A stretch of 64,000 nucleotides of DNA from contig CAXXPL010000014.1 of the NCBI GenBank assembly GCA_963674665.2, positions 1 to 64,000 on the forward strand, in the 5' to 3' direction. A program made the position numbers and the translations under genes. The DNA is from G963674665 sp963674665 (GTDB lineage: Bacteria; Desulfobacterota; Desulfovibrionia; Desulfovibrionales; Desulfovibrionaceae). Shown piece after piece: positions 45,982-54,571 of this stretch (positions within the stretch are counted from its first letter, which is position 1; each line of letters begins with the position of its first letter). The notes beneath the pieces are model-generated. The model had not been told where the DNA came from and ran no database searches. It saw only the letters and a program-made list of their open reading frames with translations.

Positions 45982-46965
45982 GTGATCAACAAGGACACGA
46001 AACGCTGGATATATCAAACCATGAATCAGATCAGGTGGTTTGAGTTGAAGGCGCAGAGCCTTTTCGAGCAGAACAAGCTTCGCGGGTCGGTGCATCTGTA
46101 CGCCGGCGAAGAGGCCGTGGCGGCAGGGGTTTGCGCCCTGCTCCGCGACAATGACTACATAACCAGCACGCACCGGGGGCACGGGCACTGCATCGCAAAG
46201 GGCGCCACACTGGACCGGGCCATGGCCGAACTCATGGGCAAGGCCACGGGATACTGCAAGGGACGCAGCGGCTCCATGCATATCGCTGACTTCACCAAGG
46301 GCAACCTGGGCGCCAACGCCATTGTTGCCGGCGGCGTCCCCATCGCGGTGGGAGCGGGCCTGGGCATCAAGATGCAGGGCACCGACCAGGTGGCGGTGAG
46401 TTTTTTCGGTGACGGCGCTTCCAATCAGGGCGTGACCCACGAAGCCATGAATCTGGCCTCGGTGTGGAAGCTGCCCGTGCTCTTCATCTGCGAAAACAAC
46501 GGGTTCGGTATCTCCGTGCCTGCCTGGCAGTCCACATCGGTCAAGGACATCAGCGTTCGTGGCGTGGCCTACGACATGCCTGGTGTCACAGTGGACGGCA
46601 ACGACGTCTATGCGGTGTACGCGGTGGCCGAGGAGGCGGTGAAGCGCGCCAGGGCCGGAGAGGGCCCCTCCCTCATCGAGTGCAAGACCTACCGCCATCT
46701 GGGGCACTGGACAGGCGACCCCCAGCCCTACCGCACCCGCGAGGAGGTGGAGACCTGGAAGAGCCAGAAGGATCCCATCATGTTGTTCCGCGAGACCCTG
46801 ATCAAGGAGGGGACGTTCACGGCCGAGGAACTGGACGCCATGGACCAGGCCGCGGTCAAGGAAGCTGATGAGGCAGCGGAGTTTGCCATGAGCAGCCCCG
46901 AGCCGGATCCGGCCAAGGTGCTGGAAGACGTGTTCTATGAAGAGCAGGGGGAGATGTTGCAATGA
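45982..46965 (+). CDS. acoA: TPP-dependent dehydrogenase E1 alpha subunit (acetoin/pyruvate type)
   Basis: 327 residues. The TPP-binding motif is intact: FFGDGASNQGVTHEAMNL, then ENNGFGIS. THRGHGHCIAKGATL and the phosphorylation-loop-like YRHLGHWTGDPQPYRTREEV are typical of AcoA/PdhA proteins. With E1 beta it decarboxylates a 2-oxoacid or cleaves a 2-hydroxyketone such as acetoin. The acetoin type is suggested by size and gene order but not proven. GGAG precedes the GTG start (VINKDTKRW). Confidence 0.88.
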   Translation: MINKDTKRWIYQTMNQIRWFELKAQSLFEQNKLRGSVHLYAGEEAVAAGVCALLRDNDYITSTHRGHGHCIAKGATLDRAMAELMGKATGYCKGRSGSMHIADFTKGNLGANAIVAGGVPIAVGAGLGIKMQGTDQVAVSFFGDGASNQGVTHEAMNLASVWKLPVLFICENNGFGISVPAWQSTSVKDISVRGVAYDMPGVTVDGNDVYAVYAVAEEAVKRARAGEGPSLIECKTYRHLGHWTGDPQPYRTREEVETWKSQKDPIMLFRETLIKEGTFTAEELDAMDQAAVKEADEAAEFAMSSPEPDPAKVLEDVFYEEQGEMLQ

Positions 46966-47942
46966 GCATGAAACGCTACGCAGAGGCGGTGAGGGATGTC
47001 ATCGCCGAGGAAATGCGCCGCGACGGGCGTGTTTTCATCATGGGTGAGGATGTGGAAACCCTTGGAGGCATCTTCGGCTGCACGCGGGGGCTGTATGAGG
47101 AGTTTGGTGTGGAGCGCGTGCGCAACTCCCCCATCTCCGAGGCCGCACTTGTGGGGGCGGGGATCGGCGCGGCCTGCGTCGGCATGCGCCCCATCGTGGA
47201 GCTCATGTACATGGACTTCACCCTGGTGGCGGCTGACCAGATCCTGAACCAGGCTGCCAAGACCCGCTATGTTTTCGGCGGCAAGGCCAGGATTCCCCTG
47301 GTCATTCGCGGGCAACAAGGCGTGGGGCGCGGCAACGCCGCCACCCATAGCCAGAGCCTGGAAACAATATTCATGCACGTTCCCGGACTCAAGGTGGCCT
47401 GCCCCTCCACTGGGGCGGACGCGGCCGGGCTGCTGCGCACCGCCATACGCGACGACAACCCGGTGCTGGTTTTCGAGCACAAGGCCCTGTACGCGAACAA
47501 GTACGAGGTGCCGGACGATCCCGAGTTCATGATCCCCTTTGGCAAGGCGGACATCAAGCGCGGCGGCAGGGATGTGACCATCGTGGCCTCGCTGCTCTAT
47601 GTCAGCCGGGCACTGGAAGCGGCGGAGAAGCTGGCTGAGCTGGGCATCGTCGCCGAGGTCATCGACCCGCGTACTCTGGTTCCCCTGGATATCGACACCA
47701 TCGTGGAATCGGTCAAGAAGACCGGTCGTCTCGTGGTGGCCCACGAGGCCCACAAGATCGCGGGCTGGGGCGCGGAGATCGCTTCCCAGGTCATGGAGCG
47801 CGCCTTCAGGTACATGGACGCCCCTCCGGTGCGCCTGGGCGCCAAGGCCTGCCCCCTGCCCTTCAACGTGGAGCTCGAGAACGCCGTGGTTCCTTCCGTG
47901 GAGGACATCATCCAGGCGGCCAAGACCGTTTGCTACCGCTGA
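46962..47942 (+). CDS. acoB: TPP-dependent dehydrogenase E1 beta subunit (acetoin/pyruvate type)
   Basis: 326 residues. A transketolase-type pyrimidine-binding domain has GEDVETLGGIFGCTRGLYEE and RVRNSPISEAALVGAGIG, VELMYMDFTLVAADQILNQA and RGQQGVGRGNAATHSQSLE. The C-terminal half has DPRTLVPLDIDTIVESVKK and VAHEAHKIAGWGAEI. It forms the E1 heterotetramer with the preceding gene, overlapping its stop by four bases. Confidence 0.92.
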   Translation: MSMKRYAEAVRDVIAEEMRRDGRVFIMGEDVETLGGIFGCTRGLYEEFGVERVRNSPISEAALVGAGIGAACVGMRPIVELMYMDFTLVAADQILNQAAKTRYVFGGKARIPLVIRGQQGVGRGNAATHSQSLETIFMHVPGLKVACPSTGADAAGLLRTAIRDDNPVLVFEHKALYANKYEVPDDPEFMIPFGKADIKRGGRDVTIVASLLYVSRALEAAEKLAELGIVAEVIDPRTLVPLDIDTIVESVKKTGRLVVAHEAHKIAGWGAEIASQVMERAFRYMDAPPVRLGAKACPLPFNVELENAVVPSVEDIIQAAKTVCYR

Positions 47943-47957
47943 GTGGAGGACGATACC

Positions 47958-49313
47958 ATGGCAACCGTAATCAAAATGCCCAAACAGGGCCTGCAGATGA
48001 CCGAAGGCACTATTGTGAGCTGGCTGGTCAAGGAAGGGGAGCAGGTCACCCAGGACAAGCCTCTCTTCGAGATGGAGACCGACAAGCTCACCATCTCCAT
48101 CGACGCCACCTGCGGCGGCGTCCTGCTGAAGATACTCCGCCCCGAAGGGGATGTGGTCCCCATCTCCGAGCCCATCGCAATTGTGGGCGAGGCCGGGGAG
48201 GATATCTCCCCCCTGCTCGGCGAGGTGGCGTCGCAATCCGGCGTAGCTGCTCCCGAGGCTGACCAGGACTCCCCCCGGGAGGCCCAGCCCGTAGCCGCTA
48301 CGCTTCAGGTCGCCCCGGCTCCCTTGTCCCGTGAAGGCGGTTCCTCCTTTGCCTCGCCGCGCGCCAAAAAGCTGGCCGTGGAAAAGGGTCTGGACTTCCG
48401 CGACATTCCGGGGAGCGGACCGGATGGCCTGGTCATCGAGCGCGATGTGCTGGCTTATGCGGCCTCCCCGCAAGCCAAGGCCAGCCCTTTGGCCAGAAAG
48501 GTCGCCGCCGCGAACGAGGTGAAAACCTCGGATATCCAGGGCAGCGGCCCCCACGGCAAGGTCATGAAAGACGACGTGCTGGCCGCCGTGGCCGCGAAGC
48601 TGGAGTCCAGGACCGGCTCCAGCGCCAGAGGCGAAAGGCTGGTTCCCCTCAGCGGCATGCGCAGGATCGTGGCCTCCCGGATGAAGCAGAGTCTGAACGA
48701 GATGGCCCAGGCCAACCACAGGATCACCGTGGACATGACCGAAGCCGTCAGGATGCGCACCTCGTACAAGGACCTCGGCATCAAGGTCAGCTTCAACGAC
48801 ATCGTGCTGCGTTGCGTGGCCGCCGCCCTCACCGAGTTTCCGGAGATGAATGCCTCCTGGTCGGACAAGGGCATACTCTTCAAAGATTACGTGAACCTTG
48901 GCATCGCCGTGGCCGTGGACCAGGGCCTGCTGGTGCCGGTGATCAAGGACGCGGACCTCATGAAGCTCACCGAGATCGCGTCCTGCTCCGTGGAATTGGC
49001 CACCAGGGCCAAGAACAACCAGCTCACCACCGACGACTACAGCGGCGGCACCTTTACGGTCTCCAACCTGGGCATGTTCGACATCGACGAGTTCACTGCC
49101 ATAATCAATCCGCCAGAGGCCGGAATCCTGGCCGTGGGCAAGATGGGCAAGCGCGCGGTGGTGAAGGAAACCCCCAAGGGCGACGAGATCGTGGTACGCT
49201 CCATGATGAATCTCTGCCTGACCTATGACCACCGCATCGTGGACGGCGCACCGGCGGCAGGGTTTCTCAAGCGCGTGAAGACCTTGCTGGAAAACCCCGG
49301 GCTGCTGGTCTGA
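47958..49313 (+). CDS. acoC: Dihydrolipoamide acyltransferase E2 with two E3-binding domains
   Basis: 451 residues from the ATG at 47958 (GGAGG upstream). One lipoyl domain (about 1-78) has the lipoyl Lys in METDKLTISIDA. Two peripheral subunit-binding domains follow: ASPRAKKLAVEKGLDFRDIP (about residue 133) and SPLARKVAAANEVKTSDIQG (about 174), each ending in GSGP.G.V...DVLA. The acyltransferase core (about 220-451) ends with YDHRIVDGAPAA, which keeps the catalytic His and Asp. It passes the acyl group to CoA. Two binding domains are unusual, as most E2 proteins have one. Confidence 0.92.
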   Translation: MATVIKMPKQGLQMTEGTIVSWLVKEGEQVTQDKPLFEMETDKLTISIDATCGGVLLKILRPEGDVVPISEPIAIVGEAGEDISPLLGEVASQSGVAAPEADQDSPREAQPVAATLQVAPAPLSREGGSSFASPRAKKLAVEKGLDFRDIPGSGPDGLVIERDVLAYAASPQAKASPLARKVAAANEVKTSDIQGSGPHGKVMKDDVLAAVAAKLESRTGSSARGERLVPLSGMRRIVASRMKQSLNEMAQANHRITVDMTEAVRMRTSYKDLGIKVSFNDIVLRCVAAALTEFPEMNASWSDKGILFKDYVNLGIAVAVDQGLLVPVIKDADLMKLTEIASCSVELATRAKNNQLTTDDYSGGTFTVSNLGMFDIDEFTAIINPPEAGILAVGKMGKRAVVKETPKGDEIVVRSMMNLCLTYDHRIVDGAPAAGFLKRVKTLLENPGLLV

Positions 49314-49373
49314 TCCCGGAGACACTGGTGTAATGGGTTCTATTAACTGAGTGTTGAAATAATCCATTATCCA

Positions 49374-49492
49374 GGCCGTCCCAAAAAGGTGAGATGCGAG
49401 GCGCAAAAACAACTCAAGATTGCCGCGTATCCATATACGTAAGAGTTTGAGTTTTTCGCGCCGACAAAGCAGATTATCCTTTTTCAACGGCC
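49374..49492. repeat. Long imperfect inverted repeat between E2 and E3 genes
   Basis: Arms starting GGCCGT at both ends (49374 and, reversed, 49492), with further matching blocks AAAAAGG, GGCGC.AAAAAC and ACTCAA, and a CGTAT/ATACG centre. It resembles dispersed extragenic palindromes. It may shape RNA stability or translation between the two cotranscribed genes. Confidence 0.55.
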
Positions 49493-49507
49493 TCTTTAGG
49501 AGCTGAC

Positions 49508-50887
49508 ATGAAATTCGATGTAGCGGTGGTGGGGGGCGGCCCGGGTGGATATGAGGCCGCCATCCGCTGCGCGCAATACGGGAAGCGGACGGCGCTCATC
49601 GAGGCGCGCGAACTGGGCGGCACCTGCCTGAACAGGGGGTGCATCCCCACCAAGGCCCTGCTGCACGGCGCAGAGGTGTATGAGACCGCCAAGACGTCAG
49701 AAACCTACGGCATCGCCACCGGGGAGGTCACCTGCGACTACGCCCGCCTGGTGGAGTACAAGGACGGCCTCGTGTCCAGGCTTCGCAAGGGCGTGGCCGG
49801 GCTGGAAAAGGCCCACGGCGTCACAGTGATCAAAGGCTTCGGCGTGCTCACTGATGCCCACACCATCCAGGTGGGGGATCAGAGCATTCAGGCCGAGTTC
49901 ATCATCCTGGCAACGGGCTCCGCGCCGTCGCGCCCCCCTATTCCCGGCGCTGACAGCGAGAAGGTGCTCACCAGTGACGAACTCCTGGAGATGAAAACCT
50001 GTCCGGAGAGCCTGGTGATCATCGGCGGCGGGGTCATCGGCCTGGAGTTCGCCTCCCTGTACGCCACCCTGGGCAAAAAGGTCGTTGTCCTGGAGATGTT
50101 GCCCTCCATCCTGAACGGCATGGACGCTGAGCTGGCGGGGCTGCTGACAAAGCTTCTCGAAAAGAAGGGCGTGGTTTTTGTCACCAACGCCAAGGTTACG
50201 CGTATCCTGGATGGCGGACAGATCGGCGTGGAGTACGAGAAGGACGGCACAACAGAGACCGCCCTTGGCAATATCTGCCTGATGTCCATCGGCCGGAGGC
50301 CTCAGACCGTCGATATTGGCTGTGAAACCGTGGGCATCTCCATGACGCGCGGGTTCGTGGACGTGGATGGGCATCTGCGCACCAGCGTGCCGAACATCTA
50401 TGCCATTGGCGACATCACCGGCAAGATGCAGCTGGCCCACGTGGCCACTGCCCAGGGCATGGTGGCCGCGGCCAACTGTTCGGGCAGGGACGCGGTCATG
50501 AGATACAATATCATCCCCGCCTGCGTGTACACCTTTCCGGAGATCGCCAGCGTGGGGCTGACCCGGGCCGAGGCCGAGAAAAACGGCCGTCAGGTCAAGT
50601 GCGGCAGCTTCAATGTGGCCACCAACGGCAAGGCCATGATATTGGGCACCAGGGCCGGAATGGCCAGGCTGGTGACCGATGCGCTGACCGGTGAGATTCT
50701 CGGGGCGCAGATAATGGCCCCCAGGGCAACGGACATGATCGCGGAGGTCGCTGCGGTGATGCGTTCCGAAGGCACCATCGAGGAGCTTGCGGACACCATC
50801 CACCCGCATCCGACCATCTGCGAGGTCATCCTTGAGGCGGCCCACGATGTGGAAGGGCTGTGCTGTAACGCCATGCCCAGGAAATAA
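49508..50887 (+). CDS. lpdA: Dihydrolipoyl dehydrogenase (E3)
   Basis: 459 residues. FAD motif VAVVGGGPGGYEAAIRCAQY, redox-active disulfide GGTCLNRGCIPTKALLHG, NAD motif IIGGGVIGLEFASLYATLGK, FAD-binding NIYAIGDITGKMQLAHVA, and the C-terminal catalytic HPHPTICEVILEAAHD. It reoxidises the lipoyl groups of the E2 and makes NADH. It is probably dedicated to the complex encoded upstream. Separated from E2 by the hairpin repeat. AGGAG precedes the ATG. Confidence 0.95.
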   Translation: MKFDVAVVGGGPGGYEAAIRCAQYGKRTALIEARELGGTCLNRGCIPTKALLHGAEVYETAKTSETYGIATGEVTCDYARLVEYKDGLVSRLRKGVAGLEKAHGVTVIKGFGVLTDAHTIQVGDQSIQAEFIILATGSAPSRPPIPGADSEKVLTSDELLEMKTCPESLVIIGGGVIGLEFASLYATLGKKVVVLEMLPSILNGMDAELAGLLTKLLEKKGVVFVTNAKVTRILDGGQIGVEYEKDGTTETALGNICLMSIGRRPQTVDIGCETVGISMTRGFVDVDGHLRTSVPNIYAIGDITGKMQLAHVATAQGMVAAANCSGRDAVMRYNIIPACVYTFPEIASVGLTRAEAEKNGRQVKCGSFNVATNGKAMILGTRAGMARLVTDALTGEILGAQIMAPRATDMIAEVAAVMRSEGTIEELADTIHPHPTICEVILEAAHDVEGLCCNAMPRK

Positions 50888-50923
50888 TGAATGGTGAGGC
50901 CGTAAAGGGCTGTTGATAGATTT

Positions 50924-50961
50924 CCGGGGGGGAACCTTTTTGAGAAAGGGCTTCCCCCCGG
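50924..50961 (+). terminator. GC-rich hairpin after lpdA
   Basis: CCGGGGGGGAA paired with TTCCCCCCGG, inner CCTTT/AAAGG, small loop. It has no T-run, so terminator function is uncertain. Confidence 0.45.
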
Positions 50962-51184
50962 CCCCCCTCCTGAAACCTTCAATGGGAAAATTGAAAGGGG
51001 GAGTGGACCTGCCCACAGGCTCCAGGAATTTCGCCATTACCTCGACACGCCCCGGCGGGATACTGTGAGATCGGCATACTGCCCGCCGGGCAAACAACCT
51101 GTGATGCAGTTGGGGTCGTATCTGGGGAAATGGGATTTCCCCGGCCCCTCTCCCGGCTTTGCCATGTAGTTCGGGAAGGGGCGT

Positions 51185-51221
51185 GCGAGGGGGAAATCAT
51201 TTCCATATGGCTCCCCCTCGC
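51185..51221. repeat. GC-rich hairpin before the molybdopterin-binding protein gene
   Basis: GCGAGGGGGA paired with TCCCCCTCGC and a weaker inner stem, ending about 32 bases before the next ATG. Same hairpin type as at 3461. Confidence 0.5.
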
Positions 51222-51252
51222 AAAACACCTTTCAAACAACGGGTATCCGAAC

Positions 51253-52293
51253 ATGAACCAGATGAAGCAAGCCATGCAATCGATCTCTGTTGAAAACGCC
51301 ATCGGAATGATGTTGTGGCACGACATGACACGCATTGTTCCGGGAGAGAGCAAGGGACCGGAATTCCGCAAGGGGCACATTGTCCGCGAAGAGGATATTC
51401 CCCTGCTTCTGGAGATGGGCAAGGAGCACGTCTATGTCATGGAGCTCACCCCCGACATCCTGCACGAGGACCAGGCCGCCAGACGCCTGGCCAACGCGGC
51501 CGCGGGCTCGGGCATTACTCTGAGCCAACCCTGCGAGGGGCGCGTCAATCTCGTCGCCTCCCATGACGGCCTGCTGAAGATCGATACCCGCACCCTTGGC
51601 GAGCTCAACGCCCTGGAAAACATCATGTTCGCAACCCTGCACACCAATCAGCGGGTGGCGGCCGGAACCACGGTTGCCGGTACCAGGGTCATCCCCCTGG
51701 CCATCCCCGAGGAGCAGGTGGCGGAGGCGGAAAACCTCTGCCGCCAGCGCCCACTGGTGGAGGTCAAGGTCTTCCAGCCGCACCGCGTCGGGCTCATCGT
51801 CACTGGCAGCGAGATTTTTCACGGCAGAATCAAGGATGCGTTCAGCCCCATTGTGGAGAAGAAGTTCAACCAGCTCGGCAGTGTGGTCATCGGTCGGCGC
51901 TATACCTCCGACGACAAGGACAAGACCGTGGCCGCGATCCACGAGCTTGTTGAAGCGGGTGCCGAGTGCATCGCGCTCACCGGGGGCATGTCCGTGGACC
52001 CGGACGACCAGACCCCGGGCAGCATCCGGGCCTCGGGCGCGGAGGTCATCACTTACGGGGTGCCCATACTGCCCGGCGCCATGTTCATGCTGGCCTATCT
52101 GGGCAACACCCCGGTCATCGGCCTGCCCGGCTGCGTCATGTACTACAAGGCCAGCATTTTCGATCTGGTGGTGCCCCGGCTCATGACAGGCGAGAGGTTG
52201 AAGCGCTCCGACTTCGTCAACCTGGGGCATGGCGGGCTGTGCATGGGCTGCGAGGTCTGCCGCTACCCCCACTGCAGCTTCGGCAAGGCCTGA
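51253..52293 (+). CDS. Molybdopterin-binding protein with C-terminal Cys cluster
   Basis: 346 residues. From about residue 175 it has a MoaB/Mog/MoeA-type molybdopterin-binding domain (GLIVTGSEIFHGRIKDAFSP, IALTGGMSVDPDDQTPGS). The N-terminal part is different from full MoeA. The end carries GGLCMGCEVCRYPHCSFGKA, four Cys in C-x2-C-x2-C-x4-C spacing, suited to a metal or Fe-S site. It probably inserts or stores molybdenum cofactor for the hydroxylase of this island. An ATG at 51262 is an alternative start. No strong ribosome site is seen. Confidence 0.8.
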   Translation: MNQMKQAMQSISVENAIGMMLWHDMTRIVPGESKGPEFRKGHIVREEDIPLLLEMGKEHVYVMELTPDILHEDQAARRLANAAAGSGITLSQPCEGRVNLVASHDGLLKIDTRTLGELNALENIMFATLHTNQRVAAGTTVAGTRVIPLAIPEEQVAEAENLCRQRPLVEVKVFQPHRVGLIVTGSEIFHGRIKDAFSPIVEKKFNQLGSVVIGRRYTSDDKDKTVAAIHELVEAGAECIALTGGMSVDPDDQTPGSIRASGAEVITYGVPILPGAMFMLAYLGNTPVIGLPGCVMYYKASIFDLVVPRLMTGERLKRSDFVNLGHGGLCMGCEVCRYPHCSFGKA

Positions 52294-52443
52294 TCTGGTT
52301 CAAGTATCACTCCAAGGGCGCGGACGGCACAGTGGAGAGCGTCCGCGCCCTTTTGATTTCATGGGAGGGCATTCCCCTGGTCTTCGGCCAGGTGAACTCC
52401 GGGCTGCTCCCTATGCCTCCTTGTTGTAGACACTTGTAGATCG

Positions 52444-52482
52444 TTGACTTCGCAGATGCGGATGTTTAAGATAAAATCGATT
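52444..52482 (+). promoter_or_regulatory. Sigma70-type promoter with operator candidate O5, before lplA
   Basis: TTGACT (52444-52449), spacer 17, TAAGAT (52467-52472), with AATCGATT at 52475-52482 directly after, covering the expected start of transcription. This is the same arrangement as at the hydroxylase operon, which ties lplA to the same regulator. Confidence 0.65.
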
Positions 52483-52592
52483 AAACAGACTCGTGCGCTG
52501 TTTTCTTGAACATCGACTCGCAGCGGTCCTGACGGCTCCCTGAATATTTCACCTGTTAATCATTCCCGTGGCGGCGCGGATACCACGGGACA

Positions 52593-53606
52593 ATGATGGA
52601 TCTTGGGCAACAGGATATGATCTACATAGAAAACACCAGTATTGATCCGTATTACAACCTGGCCCTCGAGGAGCAGCTGTTTGACTCCTGGAACGGTGAA
52701 GAGCCCCTGCTGATGCTCTGGCGAAACGAGAACGCCGTGATCATCGGACGCTTTCAGAACACCTACGAGCAGTTGCACGAGGACGTGATAAAGGCCGACA
52801 AGGTGCGCGTGGTCCGCCGCATCACCGGCGGCGGGGCCGTGTACCACGACCTCGGCAACCTGAACTATACGTTCATGGTGCGCGTGGATCGAGCCAAGAG
52901 TGTTGATTTCAAGGACTTCGCGCTGCCCGTTGTCCAGGCGCTGCGTGACCTGGGCGCCCAGGCCGAGTTCGCGGGGCGGAACGACATCCTGCTGGATGGC
53001 TGCAAGATCTCGGGTACCGCGCAGTATTGCAGAAAGGACAAGGTCCTGTTCCACGGCACACTGCTGTTCGACGTGAACCTGGACATGGTCGGCCGAGTGC
53101 TGCGCGTGAACGCGGACAAGCTGAAGTCCAAGGGCGTGCAATCCGTACGCAAGCGGGTCACCAACATCAGGCCCTTCCTTGATGAACAGTACGGCATGGA
53201 AGAGTTTCAACGCTTCATCCTGCATTGCATCAGGTCCGAGCACTCCCTTGATGAGCGCCCTGTCTCCGAAGAGGCGCACCAGGGGGCTCTGGAGTTGGTG
53301 GAGAGGAAGTACGGGACTTGGGACTGGAACTATGGAAAATCGCCCCAGGCCAACTACAGGAACCATGCGAAGCTCGACTGGGGGGGCGTTGACATCCACC
53401 TGGACCTGAACGATGGGGTGATCGCATCATGCAAGATTTACGGGGATTTCCTGGGCCTTGGGGATATCACCCCCCTGGAGCGGGCCATGTGCGGGGTTCC
53501 ATATGATAAAGTGGCGGTGGACAAGATCCTGGGCATGTTCGATCTGGGCGTATTGTTCGGAGGCGCCAGAAGCGAGGAGTTGCTGCCCTTGTTTTTTGCG
53601 GATTAA
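52593..53606 (+). CDS. lplA: Lipoate-protein ligase
   Basis: 337 residues. The lipoate-binding core has VVRRITGGGAVYHDLGNLNY and AGRNDILLDGCKISGTAQYC with the catalytic Lys. The C-terminal accessory domain is present (about 240-337). It activates lipoate and attaches it to E2-type lipoyl domains, so its likely client is the E2 encoded upstream. It has its own promoter carrying the regulon operator. Two ATGs stand together at the start; the ribosome site is weak. Length is normal. Confidence 0.92.
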   Translation: MMDLGQQDMIYIENTSIDPYYNLALEEQLFDSWNGEEPLLMLWRNENAVIIGRFQNTYEQLHEDVIKADKVRVVRRITGGGAVYHDLGNLNYTFMVRVDRAKSVDFKDFALPVVQALRDLGAQAEFAGRNDILLDGCKISGTAQYCRKDKVLFHGTLLFDVNLDMVGRVLRVNADKLKSKGVQSVRKRVTNIRPFLDEQYGMEEFQRFILHCIRSEHSLDERPVSEEAHQGALELVERKYGTWDWNYGKSPQANYRNHAKLDWGGVDIHLDLNDGVIASCKIYGDFLGLGDITPLERAMCGVPYDKVAVDKILGMFDLGVLFGGARSEELLPLFFAD

Positions 53607-53871
53607 TGACATAGCAACAAACGATCATCTAGTATAAATGCGAATTTTGACAGTATGTTTTCCGAGTCTTCGACATGATCTTTCGCAGCACCTTGTACCA
53701 GTGCATTATAGCCTGGTGCCGGGGACGCTCTGTACAGAAGGATCTTTTGGCAGCCATGCCCGTGTTGCGAACACATGACAACATCGGGTTTGTTCAAAGC
53801 GCATGCCACCAGGGCTTGCTCGAATCTTCAAGACTTTTTCAACAGACGCCAACATTCGATACGGGAATACA

Positions 53872-54543
53872 ATGAACCTGGATACAATCGACCAATTGAA
53901 AAAACGCCCCTTGTACAGCCACGAAATCAAGGACATCATCAAGCAGGCGATACTGTCCGGAGAGCTGAAACCGGGTGACCGGGTGGTTGAGACGAGGTGG
54001 GCCAAGAAGCTCGGCGTTTCGCAATCTCCGGTCCGGGAAGCCATCCGCGAACTGGAGATGATGGGCCTGATCGAGTCGCGCCCCTATCAGGGGGCGTTCG
54101 TCCGCGTGGTGGACAAGAAGGGCATCCTCGACGCCTACAAGGTGCGCAGCGCGCTGGAGATCGTGGCCGTGCAGACAGCGGCGCAGATCATCACCGAGGC
54201 GCAGCTCGAGGAACTCTCGGACCTGAAGGCCAGAATGGAACAGGCCGGAAAGGACAAGCAGTTCGAACTGTTCATCGAGCTCGACAGCCTGTTCCACGAG
54301 AAAATTCTCGATATCGCGCACAACGAACTGCTCATCCATCTGTGGCACCAGTGCAAGATCAGGGACTACACCCGTATCAGCACGTGCATCTCCCAACTCA
54401 GTCTGGACGAACTGGCCCAGCGGCACGACATGATGTTCGAGGCATTGAAGAATCGTGACGAGGAGCTTGGCCTGAAAGCCGTTGAGCAGCATTTCGCCCT
54501 GCTGTCCGAGCAGATGAAGCGTCTCGGCTCCACCTGCCCCTGA
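53872..54543 (+). CDS. GntR family regulator with FCD domain
   Basis: 223 residues from the ATG at 53872, preferred over an open extension to 53803. The winged helix has WAKKLGVSQSPVREAIRELE and MGLIESRPYQGAFVRVVD. The FCD ligand domain (about 75-215) has LDSLFHEKILDIAHNELLI, AQRHDMMFEAL and VEQHFALLSEQM, including the His residues that usually bind metal. Such proteins usually repress catabolic genes until an organic acid ligand binds. It follows lplA and is the natural candidate for the AATCGATT sites, though none lies before its own start. Confidence 0.9.
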   Translation: MNLDTIDQLKKRPLYSHEIKDIIKQAILSGELKPGDRVVETRWAKKLGVSQSPVREAIRELEMMGLIESRPYQGAFVRVVDKKGILDAYKVRSALEIVAVQTAAQIITEAQLEELSDLKARMEQAGKDKQFELFIELDSLFHEKILDIAHNELLIHLWHQCKIRDYTRISTCISQLSLDELAQRHDMMFEALKNRDEELGLKAVEQHFALLSEQMKRLGSTCP

Positions 54544-54571
54544 GTCAGAATCCCCAACATCTTTCCACGAA

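Larger units (their letters stand above)
50888..51252. other. Intergenic region with two strong hairpins, no gene seen
   Basis: 365 bases. Hairpins at 50924-50961 and 51185-51221. The first probably ends or attenuates the E1-E2-E3 transcript. No AATCGATT operator lies here, so the following gene may rely on read-through or its own unrecognised promoter. Confidence 0.5.

Noticed and set aside
49359..49370. ATAATCCATTAT resembling the operator
   Set aside because: The central CG is changed and it lies inside an operon next to a repeat; kept only as a remark.
46935..49487. An 850-codon minus-strand frame opposite E1 beta and E2
   Set aside because: Same reason: it mirrors well-supported plus-strand genes and has shadow-type composition.
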